Source: Eubacteriales bacterium (lineage in GTDB: Bacteria; Bacillota; Clostridia; Lachnospirales; Lachnospiraceae). Taken from it: DNA of 64,000 nucleotides. The stretch covers positions 24,445 through 88,444 of the forward strand of contig JAUNGV010000003.1 in NCBI GenBank assembly GCA_030524225.1. The letters run 5' to 3'. This document shows positions 49,921-59,222 of this stretch, piece by piece; position 1 is the first letter of the stretch; every line of letters starts with the position of its first letter. The position numbers and the translations under genes were made by a program. The notes beneath the pieces were generated by a model, which saw only the letters and a list, made by a program, of their open reading frames with translations, searched no databases and was not told where the DNA came from.

Positions 49921-51135
49921 ATGGATCAGATTACAATTCGCAACGTCAGAGTTTTTGTGACCGCACCGAGGAATATCAACCTGGTGGTGGTCAAGGTGGA
50001 GACTTCGGAGCCGGAGCTTTATGGATATGGCTGTGCCACTTTTACATGGAGATATAAGGCAGTGGTGACGGCCATCGAGGAGTATCTGGCGCCTATGCTG
50101 AAAGGGTGGCCGGTGGATGACATTGAAGACCTGTGGCAGACTATGATGGGCAGCTCCTACTGGAGAAACGGGCCGGTGCTGAATAACGCCATTTCCGGCG
50201 TGGACGAGGCGCTGTGGGATATCAAGGGAAAACAGGCACGGATGCCGCTCTACAGTCTGCTGGGCGGAAAATGCCGCGCCGGTATTCCAGTCTATCGCCA
50301 CGCCGACGGCAGATGCGTGGAAGAGGTGGAAGAGTGCATCCGCCGCTATATGGAAGAGGGATACCGCTATATCCGCTGCCATATGGGGACGTACGGCGGG
50401 AATTTTGACGGTACGCGCCAGACGATGGTGAAACCGCAGGGAGCGCCGCAGGGGGCCTATTTCCATCCACGGATGTACATGGACAGCGTGTATCAGCTGT
50501 TCGATCATATCCGCAGAGAGATTGGCTGGGACATTGAGATTATGCATGATGTCCACGAAAGACTCTCCCTGTCGGAGACGCTGGAATTTGCCAGGGAGCT
50601 GCAGCAGTACCGTCTCTTTTTCCTGGAGGACAGTCTGGATCCGCAGCACGGAGAATTCTTTAAAGTGCTGCGGGCACAGACATCGGTTCCGCTGGCGATG
50701 GGCGAGCTGTTTACGAATCCGGCGGAGTGGATGCCGCTGGTGCAGAATCGCTGGATTGACTTTATCCGCGTGCATCTGAGCGACATCGGCGGACTGACAC
50801 CGGCGCGCAAACTGGCTCATTTCTGCGAAGCCTACGGAGTGCGGACGGCGTGGCACGGGCCCAGCGATCTCTCGCCGGTGGGAATGGCGGTGCAGATGCA
50901 CCTTGATCTCAACAGCCATAATTTCGGAATTCAGGAATTTTCCGGATTTACGGAGCAGGAGGAGGCTGTTTTTCCGGGATGCCCGCAGGTACGGGACGGG
51001 TACGCCTATGTCAATGACAGGCCGGGAACGGGGGTTGACTTTGATGAGGCGGAGGCGGCGAAGTTCCCGCCGGTAGAGCCGGACAGCGCGTGGCTGTTTC
51101 CCCGCCTGCCTGACGGTACGCCGGTGAGACCGTAA
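49921..51135 (+). CDS. Enolase-superfamily sugar-acid dehydratase, ManD type
   Basis: A 404-residue mandelate racemase/enolase superfamily enzyme, start ATG 49921. The ManD-type motifs are MHDVHERLS (metal Asp near 210 with the adjacent His), FLEDSLDP (Glu near 236), LAMGELFTNP (Glu near 262), WHGPSDLSPVGMAVQMHLDL and NFGIQEFSGF. These fit the mannonate/gluconate dehydratase branch also annotated RspA. It would dehydrate D-mannonate or D-gluconate to 2-keto-3-deoxygluconate in uronate catabolism. Many family members have low activity, so the substrate must be tested. Regulated most likely by the upstream AraC protein. Confidence 0.88.
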   Translation: MDQITIRNVRVFVTAPRNINLVVVKVETSEPELYGYGCATFTWRYKAVVTAIEEYLAPMLKGWPVDDIEDLWQTMMGSSYWRNGPVLNNAISGVDEALWDIKGKQARMPLYSLLGGKCRAGIPVYRHADGRCVEEVEECIRRYMEEGYRYIRCHMGTYGGNFDGTRQTMVKPQGAPQGAYFHPRMYMDSVYQLFDHIRREIGWDIEIMHDVHERLSLSETLEFARELQQYRLFFLEDSLDPQHGEFFKVLRAQTSVPLAMGELFTNPAEWMPLVQNRWIDFIRVHLSDIGGLTPARKLAHFCEAYGVRTAWHGPSDLSPVGMAVQMHLDLNSHNFGIQEFSGFTEQEEAVFPGCPQVRDGYAYVNDRPGTGVDFDEAEAAKFPPVEPDSAWLFPRLPDGTPVRP

Positions 51136-51171
51136 TGTTAAGCCGTACTATACATGGCGGGCGGCAATAGT

Positions 51172-51651
51172 TTATGTCAATTCATCGGTCATCAATTTTT
51201 CAATCCGTATCACATCCGGCTGTGTTGGGGTAAAACGAACACCCCTATGTAGTAGGCCGATAATCTTATGGGCTGTTTTTTCTAATTCCTGTATCAATGC
51301 CGGGTTTGCTATCCTTACAGGCTGCCCGCCTTTGATGTATTGTCCGTCGATATATTTTTCTATGACCGGAAACATATCCTGAAAGAGTAATACGGTTTTC
51401 CTGTCAAAAATTTTCACAATTTTTATCGTATCGGTAGGCTTGTGCTGTTCCTTTTTTTTCTGTACCAGGCGTTCAAATTTTTCTACTTTGGAACTGCAAG
51501 GAACCAGCCAGTAAAAGCGAGTCCTACTGTCATAAAGGGCAAAATAATGAGGGCGTTTCGTACTCTCATAATTGATTTTCAGATAAGGATCTTGCACCTT
51601 TGTAAAAAAATCGTTGGAAACAAAATACAAACTTCCTGTTAAAATTTCCAT
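51172..51651 (-). CDS. Type III toxin, CptN-like (ToxN/AbiQ superfamily)
   Basis: A 159-residue protein starting at 51651 behind AAGAGG. It begins EILTGSLYFVSNDFFTKVQD and carries the core RPHYFALYDSRTRFYWLVPC SSK followed by a basic stretch (KFERLVQKKKEQHK), then DRKTVLLFQDMFPVIEKYID and a C-terminal GVRFTPTQPDVIRIEKLM. This matches the CptN branch of type III endoribonuclease toxins. The family call is confirmed by the genetic context: a strong promoter, two 45-nt pseudoknot repeats and an attenuator hairpin precede the gene. The toxin would cut its own antitoxin precursor and cellular RNA. Low GC compared with neighbours suggests transfer. Confidence 0.85.
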   Translation of the reverse strand: MEILTGSLYFVSNDFFTKVQDPYLKINYESTKRPHYFALYDSRTRFYWLVPCSSKVEKFERLVQKKKEQHKPTDTIKIVKIFDRKTVLLFQDMFPVIEKYIDGQYIKGGQPVRIANPALIQELEKTAHKIIGLLHRGVRFTPTQPDVIRIEKLMTDELT

Positions 51652-51673
51652 GGCGTTTTTACCTCTTGAAAGA

Positions 51674-51709
51674 TTTAAGCCTCTTATCGTTTACGATAAG
51701 AGGCTTAAA
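51674..51709 (-). terminator. Attenuator terminator between antitoxin RNA and toxin gene
   Basis: TTTAAGCCTCTTATCGT and its exact complement form a 17-bp palindrome with minimal loop. Type III systems place such a terminator here so that antitoxin RNA exceeds toxin mRNA. Confidence 0.9.
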
Positions 51710-51714
51710 AACAC

Positions 51715-51804
51715 TTTTTCACGACCTATTTGTGTTTCGCATGGCCGGTAGCGAACTACGTTTCCACAGTCTACTTATTCTCCGCATGACTGGAAGCGGA
51801 CTAC
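51715..51804 (-). ncRNA. CptI-like antitoxin RNA, two 45-nt pseudoknot repeats
   Basis: Read on the minus strand, unit A is 51804-51760 and unit B 51759-51715, both 45 nt starting GUAGU. Within each, positions 5-9 pair with 20-24 (UCCGC/GCGGA in A, UUCGC/GCGAA in B), and 13-17 pair with 34-38 (CAGUC/GACUG in A, CGGCC/GGUCG in B), giving an H-type pseudoknot. Positions 6:23, 14:37 and 16:35 change together between the units, keeping pairing, and 15:36 becomes a G-U pair. This RNA should bind and inhibit the adjacent toxin. Confidence 0.88.
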
Positions 51805-51834
51805 TTTTAAGGCAACTATCCGCCTGTTATCATT

Positions 51835-51863
51835 ATCATAAGGAAAACAGGCGAATATGTCAA
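51835..51863 (-). promoter_or_regulatory. Consensus promoter of type III toxin-antitoxin locus
   Basis: Minus-strand TTGACA (51863-51858), spacer of 17, TATGAT (51840-51835). Transcription would start near 51828, about 24 bases before the first antitoxin repeat. Confidence 0.88.
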
Positions 51864-51956
51864 TCCTGTAAAAATTTATTGTTTCTTTTCGTTTTCCATT
51901 CTGTTAGGCGTTTGCAAAACGCCGGAGTGAGTTATCATCTCCTGCTCGGTTATTCC

Positions 51957-53936
51957 TCAGATCTTCTCTCTCACCCAGACCTGCATCTCGCCGGGGACGC
52001 GGTTGTCCCAGTAGCAGTAGGGAACGAAGGTCAGACGGGCGGGCTCCAGAGTAACACGGCCCGTGCCGTAGAGCGCCTTGTCGTCGAAGCCCTCCAGCTT
52101 CTGCGCAAAGCCCGCGGCGTGAATCACGAGGGAGCCTCCGAGGGTATCCTTTTCAAAGACTTCGGTGAGAGGCTTCGTCGTGTCGACGAGGTACTGCTCG
52201 AGATTTTCTCCGTTGTCGATCTGCTCCAGGCAGTAGACGAGCGGTCCCTTCACAAGAGCGACGCGTCCCTCGTCGGCGCGCACGTTCGGGTTGGCGCGCA
52301 CGAAGCGGGCGGGCATGGAGAAGGAGAGCAGGAGTTCGTCGCCGTCCCCGCTTTCATCCCAGCTGCGCTCGATCAGGGCGTAGCCCTTCTCCATGCGGTA
52401 CTCGCAGTCGTGTCCGTTTAAGGACAGGAGAGGAGATTCCACATAGGAGGGAATCCGGATGGCGATGGTGCCGCGGCGCGGGCCATCAGTCTGCGCGCCG
52501 CGCTTCACGCTGAAGCGCACGCTGGTGCCAAACGGGAAGCTCGTCTCCTGCGTGAGGGTAAACGGAGCGCCGTCCAGCGTAAACTGCGCGTCTCCCGCGA
52601 CGAAGAGGTTGACGTAAAGGGTATCGCCCTTCTCGCCGCTGTGGTCGGTGAAGTAGCAGTATTCGCCGAGAGAGGCGAGAGTGCGGGCGATATTCGGCGG
52701 GCAGCAGGCGCAGCCGAACCACTTCTGGCGCACCGGTTTGACGTGTGCCAGCGAGGTGTCTGGCAGGCAGGCCGGCGGCCAGACCGCCAGAGGATTGACG
52801 TAGAAGAAGCTCTTGCCGTCCATCGCGATGCCGGAGAGCACCGTGTTGTACAGGGCGGTTTCCGCAGTTTCCATATATTTGGCGTCCCCGGTGGCCTGCG
52901 CCATGCGGCGGGCAAAGAGAGCCAGACCGATGGAGGCGCAGCTCTCGGAGTAGTTGCTCTCGTTCGGCAGATGGTAATCGGTGGTGAAGCGCTCGAGATG
53001 GCCGGACGCACCGATGCCGCCGGTCACATACATCTGCTTCGTCACGATGTTTTCCCAGAGCGTCTCACAGGCGGTCAGGAGCGTTTCATCCTTATAATAA
53101 GCGGCCAGATCCGCCATGGCGCAGTAGAGATAGACGGCGCGGACAGCGTGGCCCTGGGCCTTTTTCTGCATACGGACGGGGATATCGGCCTGCTCGTAGC
53201 CCGGCAGGAAAGCGGAGAGTGCTGGCCAGACCGGGAACCACCGCGGGTTATCGCTCTCCTCGATCAGGGCGTTCGGAACCTGACCACGGCGGTCAATGAA
53301 ATCCTTTGCCATCGACAGGTAGCGCTCCTCGCCGGTGACCTCATAGAGGCGCACGAGAGCGAGCTCGATCTCCTCGTGGCCCGGAACGGCGTTCGCATAC
53401 TCCGGAGTGTGGAACACCTCGCAGATCAGATCGCAGAGCTTCCGGCAGACGTTCAGAAGGGCGTCCTTGCCGGTTACCTTGTAGTAGGCGACTGCAGCCT
53501 CGGTCATGTGGCCCGCGCAGTAGAGCTCGTGGCCTTCGCGCAGATTCGCCCATTTCTTATCCGGATATTTCAGAATAAAGCAGGTATCGAGATAACCGTC
53601 CGGCTGCTGGGCCTTGGCGATGATTTCGATGACCTCGTCGGCCGTCTTTTCCAGTTCGGGATTCGGCTCGTAGGAGAGAGAGTAGGCGACGGCCTCCAGC
53701 CACTTGGCGACGTCGGAGTCCTGGAAAACCTCTCCGTAGAATTCTCCCTCGGCCATGCCAGCGGCAATTTTGAAGTTCTCGATACAGTGGCTCGGCGCGG
53801 CGTCCGCGACGCGGTCGTTGAGGGTCTCCCACTGATAAGGGATGACTTCCTTCGTCACGAGCCCGGTGTACTTGTTCCAGAACGCGTCGCGGATGCGAAC
53901 GTCCTGCAGATTGATGGTAGATAAACGTTTTGCCAT
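51957..53936 (-). CDS. Beta-L-arabinofuranosidase, GH127 family
   Basis: A 659-residue enzyme of typical GH127 length, starting at 53936. The start is fixed by GGAATGGAGGAAATC at the end of an R2 repeat. The (alpha/alpha)6 barrel shows ANLREGHELYCAGHMTEAAV and SESCASIG (metal-binding Glu and Cys near residues 329-331), then FGCACCPPNIAR near 408, whose paired cysteines bind zinc and provide the nucleophile. C-terminal beta domains follow. It removes beta-1,2-linked L-arabinofuranose, for example from hydroxyproline-rich cell-wall glycoproteins. It has no signal peptide. Probably last gene of an operon with the ArsR sensor and methyltransferase. Confidence 0.93.
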   Translation of the reverse strand: MAKRLSTINLQDVRIRDAFWNKYTGLVTKEVIPYQWETLNDRVADAAPSHCIENFKIAAGMAEGEFYGEVFQDSDVAKWLEAVAYSLSYEPNPELEKTADEVIEIIAKAQQPDGYLDTCFILKYPDKKWANLREGHELYCAGHMTEAAVAYYKVTGKDALLNVCRKLCDLICEVFHTPEYANAVPGHEEIELALVRLYEVTGEERYLSMAKDFIDRRGQVPNALIEESDNPRWFPVWPALSAFLPGYEQADIPVRMQKKAQGHAVRAVYLYCAMADLAAYYKDETLLTACETLWENIVTKQMYVTGGIGASGHLERFTTDYHLPNESNYSESCASIGLALFARRMAQATGDAKYMETAETALYNTVLSGIAMDGKSFFYVNPLAVWPPACLPDTSLAHVKPVRQKWFGCACCPPNIARTLASLGEYCYFTDHSGEKGDTLYVNLFVAGDAQFTLDGAPFTLTQETSFPFGTSVRFSVKRGAQTDGPRRGTIAIRIPSYVESPLLSLNGHDCEYRMEKGYALIERSWDESGDGDELLLSFSMPARFVRANPNVRADEGRVALVKGPLVYCLEQIDNGENLEQYLVDTTKPLTEVFEKDTLGGSLVIHAAGFAQKLEGFDDKALYGTGRVTLEPARLTFVPYCYWDNRVPGEMQVWVREKI

Positions 53937-53942
53937 GATTTC

Positions 53943-54073
53943 CTCCATTCCGGAGCGCTTTCGCGCGACGTGGCGACGCAAATATCCAATTTGCGTCTGC
54001 CATGATCGAGATTTGTGACGCTCCTGCACAAATCTCGGGATTGAAAAATAAGCTATCGAGCTTATTTTTCAAT
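53943..54073 (-). repeat. Mosaic hairpin repeat R2, copy e (most complete), providing a ribosome binding site
   Basis: In minus-strand order: hairpin ATTGAAAAATAAGCT with its exact complement (54073-54040), hairpin CGAGATTTGTG/CACAAATCTCG (54037-54007), hairpin GACGCAAAT/ATTTGCGTC (53997-53975), then GTCGCGCGAAAGCGCTCC and GGAATGGAG (53970-53943). The last module is the ribosome binding site of the GH127 gene. This copy shows all module types and serves as the reference. Confidence 0.85.
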
Positions 54074-54121
54074 CTTTCCTCCTGTCGACATATTTTTAAT
54101 CTTGTTTCCGTTGCCATTCCA

Positions 54122-55051
54122 TTATTCTGTCTCCCCCGGCAGGCTGTAGGTGATCCGCACGCCGATGTCCTGGGCGTAATTGCCGAAGGAGCGGCCGTAG
54201 ATCGTCAGGCCGCCGACGTGGGCGGCGTCTTCCGGCACTTCGAAGCGGAACCGCAGGACGCTCCGTCCTGTCAGCGCCAGCTCCGCCGTGTTTGTATCCG
54301 AGATCCGCAGCCCGTCGATGAAGGTACCCTCCCGGTTGATGACGACGGATTTGAGGAGTCCGTACTGGTTCCAGTTCGGATACCACCAGTCCGGCGTGAG
54401 TGCGCCGCGCACGTCTCCGAAATCTCCCGGCGAGGTCCAGACGCCCAGCGGCACGTGATTCAGGGAGAAGTGAATGTCAGAGGGCCAGTCGTTGTTGTGG
54501 CCCGGTGATTCGCTGCCCAGTTCCGCCGTCACCGCAATCTGTTCAATCCGGCCCGCGGCGGGAACGAAGTTCGGGAGAATGTACTCGACATATCCCTTTG
54601 TGAGCCAGAGCAAGTCGGCCTGATACCGGTCGTCGTGGGCGAAGTAGCGGGGATCGTCGACCTCGCCGATCAGGGACGAGGAAGAGGCCAGACCGCAGGT
54701 GGGAGAGATTTCGTAGTCGGTGTAGTGTCCGACCCTGACCTCGGCGGAGCAGACATTCTGTTCCTGCATACGGGCCGTTTTCCACTCGACGAGAAGACCG
54801 TCGAGGCGGACGGAGCAGACCTTTTCATTGCCGTGCGCCCCGGCGTCCCCGTCGATGGTGACGATCCCGCAGGCCTCCAGCTTCTTGATGTGGCTCGTCA
54901 GCGCTCCGTTCGTGATCTGCAGCCGGGCGGCGAGTTCATTCATATTCATGGGGCCGTCCTCGAGCAGGATCTTGACGAGTTCGACGCGCAGCTTCGATCC
55001 GAGGGCGCTGAATACGGGAAGAGCCTCATCGAGTGAGGTGAGGTGCAGCAT
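54122..55051 (-). CDS. ArsR-type winged-helix regulator fused to a beta-rich sensor domain
   Basis: A 309-residue protein, start 55051 behind GAAAGGAGATTCT. Residues 1-80 are an ArsR/SmtB-like winged helix (EALPVFSALGSKLRVELVKI, then NELAARLQITNGALTSHIKK). ArsR proteins normally end there. Here 220 further residues, rich in aromatic and polar residues (HFSLNHVPLGVWTSPGDFGD, TPDWWYPNWNQYGLLKSVVI, LRFRFEVPEDAAHVGGLTIY), look like a beta-sandwich of carbohydrate-binding type. I infer a one-component sugar-sensing regulator of the arabinofuranosidase genes on either side. No metal-binding cysteine motif of metal-sensing ArsR proteins is evident. Confidence 0.78.
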   Translation of the reverse strand: MLHLTSLDEALPVFSALGSKLRVELVKILLEDGPMNMNELAARLQITNGALTSHIKKLEACGIVTIDGDAGAHGNEKVCSVRLDGLLVEWKTARMQEQNVCSAEVRVGHYTDYEISPTCGLASSSSLIGEVDDPRYFAHDDRYQADLLWLTKGYVEYILPNFVPAAGRIEQIAVTAELGSESPGHNNDWPSDIHFSLNHVPLGVWTSPGDFGDVRGALTPDWWYPNWNQYGLLKSVVINREGTFIDGLRISDTNTAELALTGRSVLRFRFEVPEDAAHVGGLTIYGRSFGNYAQDIGVRITYSLPGETE

Positions 55052-55078
55052 AGAATCTCCTTTCTGAAAACGTTTCTG

Positions 55079-55849
55079 TCAGGCTGGTTTCACAGCCCTG
55101 ACAAGCAGCATCATCGGACGGCGCAGCTCGTGCTTCATCTCGGGCAGTGCCTGCATGTCAGGGGATGGCATCGCCTCCTCCATCACATCGAGGGTGAAGC
55201 CGCACCGGCGCAGCCCCATCAGGATCTGTGTCAGCGTGTGATGGTATTTTACGACCCGGCAGCCCAGAAAATGAGTGGTGCGGGAGCCGCTGACGAAGTA
55301 ATCGTCCACCGGCCAGTACAGCGGCATCTGATCGTCTCCGTAGATCCAGTCCTGTCCGACGCCGGCGGTGAAGACGGGATGTTCTATATTGAAGAGAAAG
55401 ACGCCGCCCGGTTTCAGTGTCCGGTATACCTTCTCAAAAACTCCGGACAGATCCTCAATATAGTGAAGCGCCAGATTGGAGAGCACGCAGTCCCATGCGC
55501 CTGCCGGATACTCATAGTCCTCGAGAGAGCCGACGCGGTATTCGATGGGAGAAGCCGGTTCTTTTCCGTTCTGACTGTCTGGTGCGGCGGAAGACCGGCT
55601 GAGTTCGATGGCTTGTGCGATCATTTTCCCGCTGGCATCGATGCCCAGAATCTGCGCCGCTCCCTGCTCCGCGGCAAACCGGCAGTGCCAGCCGTAGCCG
55701 CAGCCCAGATCCAGCACGGCTTTGCCGGTAAGATCAGGGAAAAGCGGCCGCAGTTGGTGCCATTCCCCGGCGGCGGAGAGCCCTTCCCTGCTGCGTGGCA
55801 TCTGTGCGTACTGCCGGAAAAAAGTTTCGTTATCGTATTCGCTGTACAT
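55079..55849 (-). CDS. Class I SAM-dependent methyltransferase
   Basis: A 256-residue protein. The start at 55849 (MYSEYDNETFFRQYAQMPRS) is supported by AGGAGGTTT; in-frame codons upstream lack one. Motif I VLDLGCGYGWH near residue 58-68 and the acidic motif ILGIDASGKM bind S-adenosylmethionine. WDCVLSNLALHYIEDL and LKPGGVFLFNIEHP are typical of the Methyltransf_11/25 group. The substrate is unknown. It is the first gene of the three-gene operon with the ArsR-type regulator and GH127, although a link to arabinose use is not obvious. Confidence 0.9.
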   Translation of the reverse strand: MYSEYDNETFFRQYAQMPRSREGLSAAGEWHQLRPLFPDLTGKAVLDLGCGYGWHCRFAAEQGAAQILGIDASGKMIAQAIELSRSSAAPDSQNGKEPASPIEYRVGSLEDYEYPAGAWDCVLSNLALHYIEDLSGVFEKVYRTLKPGGVFLFNIEHPVFTAGVGQDWIYGDDQMPLYWPVDDYFVSGSRTTHFLGCRVVKYHHTLTQILMGLRRCGFTLDVMEEAMPSPDMQALPEMKHELRRPMMLLVRAVKPA

Positions 55850-55989
55850 AAACCTCCTGACCTCTTGCATGATATCCATCATGGCGGACGCTGGCGCTGC
55901 CAAAGGATGATTTTGCCGGGTAAAATGCCTTATGGAACAAGCAACTGTGGCTTAGTCATAGTGCGCTTCCACTTCTTTTTTCTTTATTT

Positions 55990-56098
55990 ATTGTATCGTC
56001 CTCTCTGTAGGATTGCAAGCTGTATTTTAGAAAAAATAAAATTAAATTAGAAAAATCTAAAATACACTATTGACAGAGAGAGGGAGAAAGGATAAGGT
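55990..56098 (+). promoter_or_regulatory. Divergent promoters flanking an inverted-repeat operator (methyltransferase operon / GH51)
   Basis: The leftward promoter reads, on the minus strand, TTGCAA (56018-56013)-N17-TACAAT (55995-55990). The rightward promoter is TTGACA (56070)-N17-TAAGGT (56093). Between them TGTATTTTAGA (56021-56031) and TCTAAAATACA (56056-56066) form perfect 11-bp arms with 24 bases between, and TTAGAAAAATCTAA (56047-56060) is an inner palindrome. The operator thus touches both -35 boxes, an ideal place for the ArsR-type regulator or another switch. Confidence 0.75.
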
Positions 56099-56167
56099 AA
56101 ACACAGAACAGACAGAGAGCAACCTGCGGGTATGACACCCCTGCCCGTTATTCTGAATCGGCTGTGA

Positions 56168-57763
<1,596 letters not shown>

Positions 57764-57790
57764 GAGAACTACAAGTTCTTTGAACGACAA

Positions 57791-57827
57791 AAAAGATCTG
57801 TGGCGTAAGAACCACAGATCTTTTTTT
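57791..57827 (+). terminator. Intrinsic terminator after GH51
   Basis: AAAAGATCTGTGG (57791-57803) pairs with CCACAGATCTTTT (57812-57824) across an eight-base loop, followed by TTT. A clear terminator. Confidence 0.93.
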
Positions 57828-57985
57828 GTGTGAGAACATCCGGCGGCGTCTGTGTTCAGAATTTTTCACAAAACAGAGCGAATAGATTCACGGAAAGGAA
57901 AATTGCGGTATAATGAAAAATGATACGGAAGAATCGCTGACAGAAATAGATGAGCCTTCGGCGTGACAGCAATGGGAGGATTACC

Positions 57986-58011
57986 TGTCGCGAGGAACGC
58001 TCCGGAGAGGA
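57986..58011 (+). repeat. Mosaic hairpin repeat R2, copy f, providing a ribosome binding site
   Basis: TGTCGCGAGGAACGCTCC followed by GGAGAGGAG is the terminal module of the R2 family. The upstream hairpin modules are missing or decayed. Its GGAGAGGAG ends seven to eight bases before the ATG at 58020. Confidence 0.7.
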
Positions 58012-58019
58012 GACGAAAC

Positions 58020-58892
58020 ATGGAGATGGATATTTCAAAATTTGTAGAGCGGGCGCAGCCGTTGGGGCTGCTCGGCGTTAAGGTGAGCCGGAACGGGGAA
58101 GAAATCGCACAGTGGTATCTGGAGCCGGAGATCCGGCGCAACGTCTACTCAGTGACGAAGAGTTTTACGAGCGTGGCGGTCGGGTTCGCCGTGCAGGAGG
58201 GACTGCTGTCCATTGAGGAAAAGCTGACCGATGCGTTTGCGGACGATCTGCCGGAGGAGATTCCGGAGTATCTGGCAAAGGCGCAGGTGCGTGATCTGCT
58301 GACGATGTGTCTGGGGCAGGAGGGCTCGCATCTGATGGGAGAGCAGAAGCCCCTGTATACAGAGGACGACTGGGTGAAAATGGCGCTGCGGATTCCGGTG
58401 GTCTATGAGCCGGGGACCCATTTTGCCTACAGCAATGTCGGGCCGTACCTGGCGGGCATTCTCGTGCAGCGCAGGGCAGGCTGCGGATTGGTGGAGTATC
58501 TGATGCCGCGTCTGTTTGCGCCGCTGGGCATCAAGAGACCGACCTGGGAGGTGGATCCGCTGGGGCATCATTTCGGGGCGAGCGGACTGATGCTGACGCT
58601 CTCGGAGCTGCACCGGTTCGGACTGTTCTGTCTGGCGGAGGGCGAGTGGGACGGTCAGAGACTTCTCTCGCCGGACTGGATCAGGGAGGCGACCCGCAGG
58701 CAGAGCGAAGCGCCCTACGGCTATCTGTTCTGGAGAGGGGAGTTTGATTCCTACCGCGCGGACGGCAAGTACGGTCAGTACACGATCATCCTGCCGGAGC
58801 GGCGTGCGGTCGTCTCTGCGGTCTCGGAGTGTCGGGACTGCGAGAGCCTGATGAGGGCAATCAATGAGGAACTGTGCGCGCGGGTATCATAA
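58020..58892 (+). CDS. Serine beta-lactamase-like hydrolase
   Basis: A 290-residue protein of the class C beta-lactamase/DD-peptidase superfamily, start ATG 58020. The catalytic SxxK is in YSVTKSF (Ser44, Lys47), and YSN near residue 137 gives the second motif (HFAYSNVGPYLAGIL). The third motif (KTG-like) is not obvious; HHFGASGLMLTL occupies that region. There is no signal peptide, so it is unlikely to protect against beta-lactams; a cytoplasmic esterase or amidase role is more likely. It stands alone between terminators. Confidence 0.85.
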   Translation: MEMDISKFVERAQPLGLLGVKVSRNGEEIAQWYLEPEIRRNVYSVTKSFTSVAVGFAVQEGLLSIEEKLTDAFADDLPEEIPEYLAKAQVRDLLTMCLGQEGSHLMGEQKPLYTEDDWVKMALRIPVVYEPGTHFAYSNVGPYLAGILVQRRAGCGLVEYLMPRLFAPLGIKRPTWEVDPLGHHFGASGLMLTLSELHRFGLFCLAEGEWDGQRLLSPDWIREATRRQSEAPYGYLFWRGEFDSYRADGKYGQYTIILPERRAVVSAVSECRDCESLMRAINEELCARVS

Positions 58893-59222
58893 ACAGGAAT
58901 CCTGCTGAGCAGGATTCTTCGCCTGCGGCGGGTCGCGGGCGATATATTTCCCTACCGCCGCAGTGCGATCCCCACGGAATGTGTTGATCGTATAGGACGT
59001 GTTTTCCTATGCGATCAAAAAGCGGTATGACGCCTGTTGCTGCGCCATACCGCTTTTTCAATGATCAGATCCGGTTTACTTCATTCAGTTCATTTCGGCC
59101 TCAACCCGGCTCAATTCAAATCAAACTCTTCCCTAAATCATGGGAATCGCCCTCCGGGGCGGGCTGTGAATCGTAGCATGCCTCGTGGAACGGGGCTGTG
59201 AATAGCAGCGCTTTTGTCACTG
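58893..59222 (+). other. Intergenic region between converging genes
   Basis: A 330-bp gap. GAATCCTGCT/AGCAGGATTC just after the hydrolase stop is a compact hairpin with TTC tail and may terminate that gene. A second stem lies at 59016-59058. The remaining sequence, including TTCATTCAGTTCATTTC near 59080, shows no gene. Confidence 0.5.
59016..59058 (+). terminator. Bidirectional terminator between hydrolase and GH94 genes
   Basis: AAAAAGCGGTATG (59016-59028) and CATACCGCTTTTT (59046-59058) are perfect inverted arms, flanked by A and T runs. Confidence 0.9.

Noticed and set aside
51442-51860. Plus-strand frames over the type III toxin-antitoxin locus
   Set aside because: They oppose a clear promoter, repeat RNA, attenuator and toxin gene on the minus strand.
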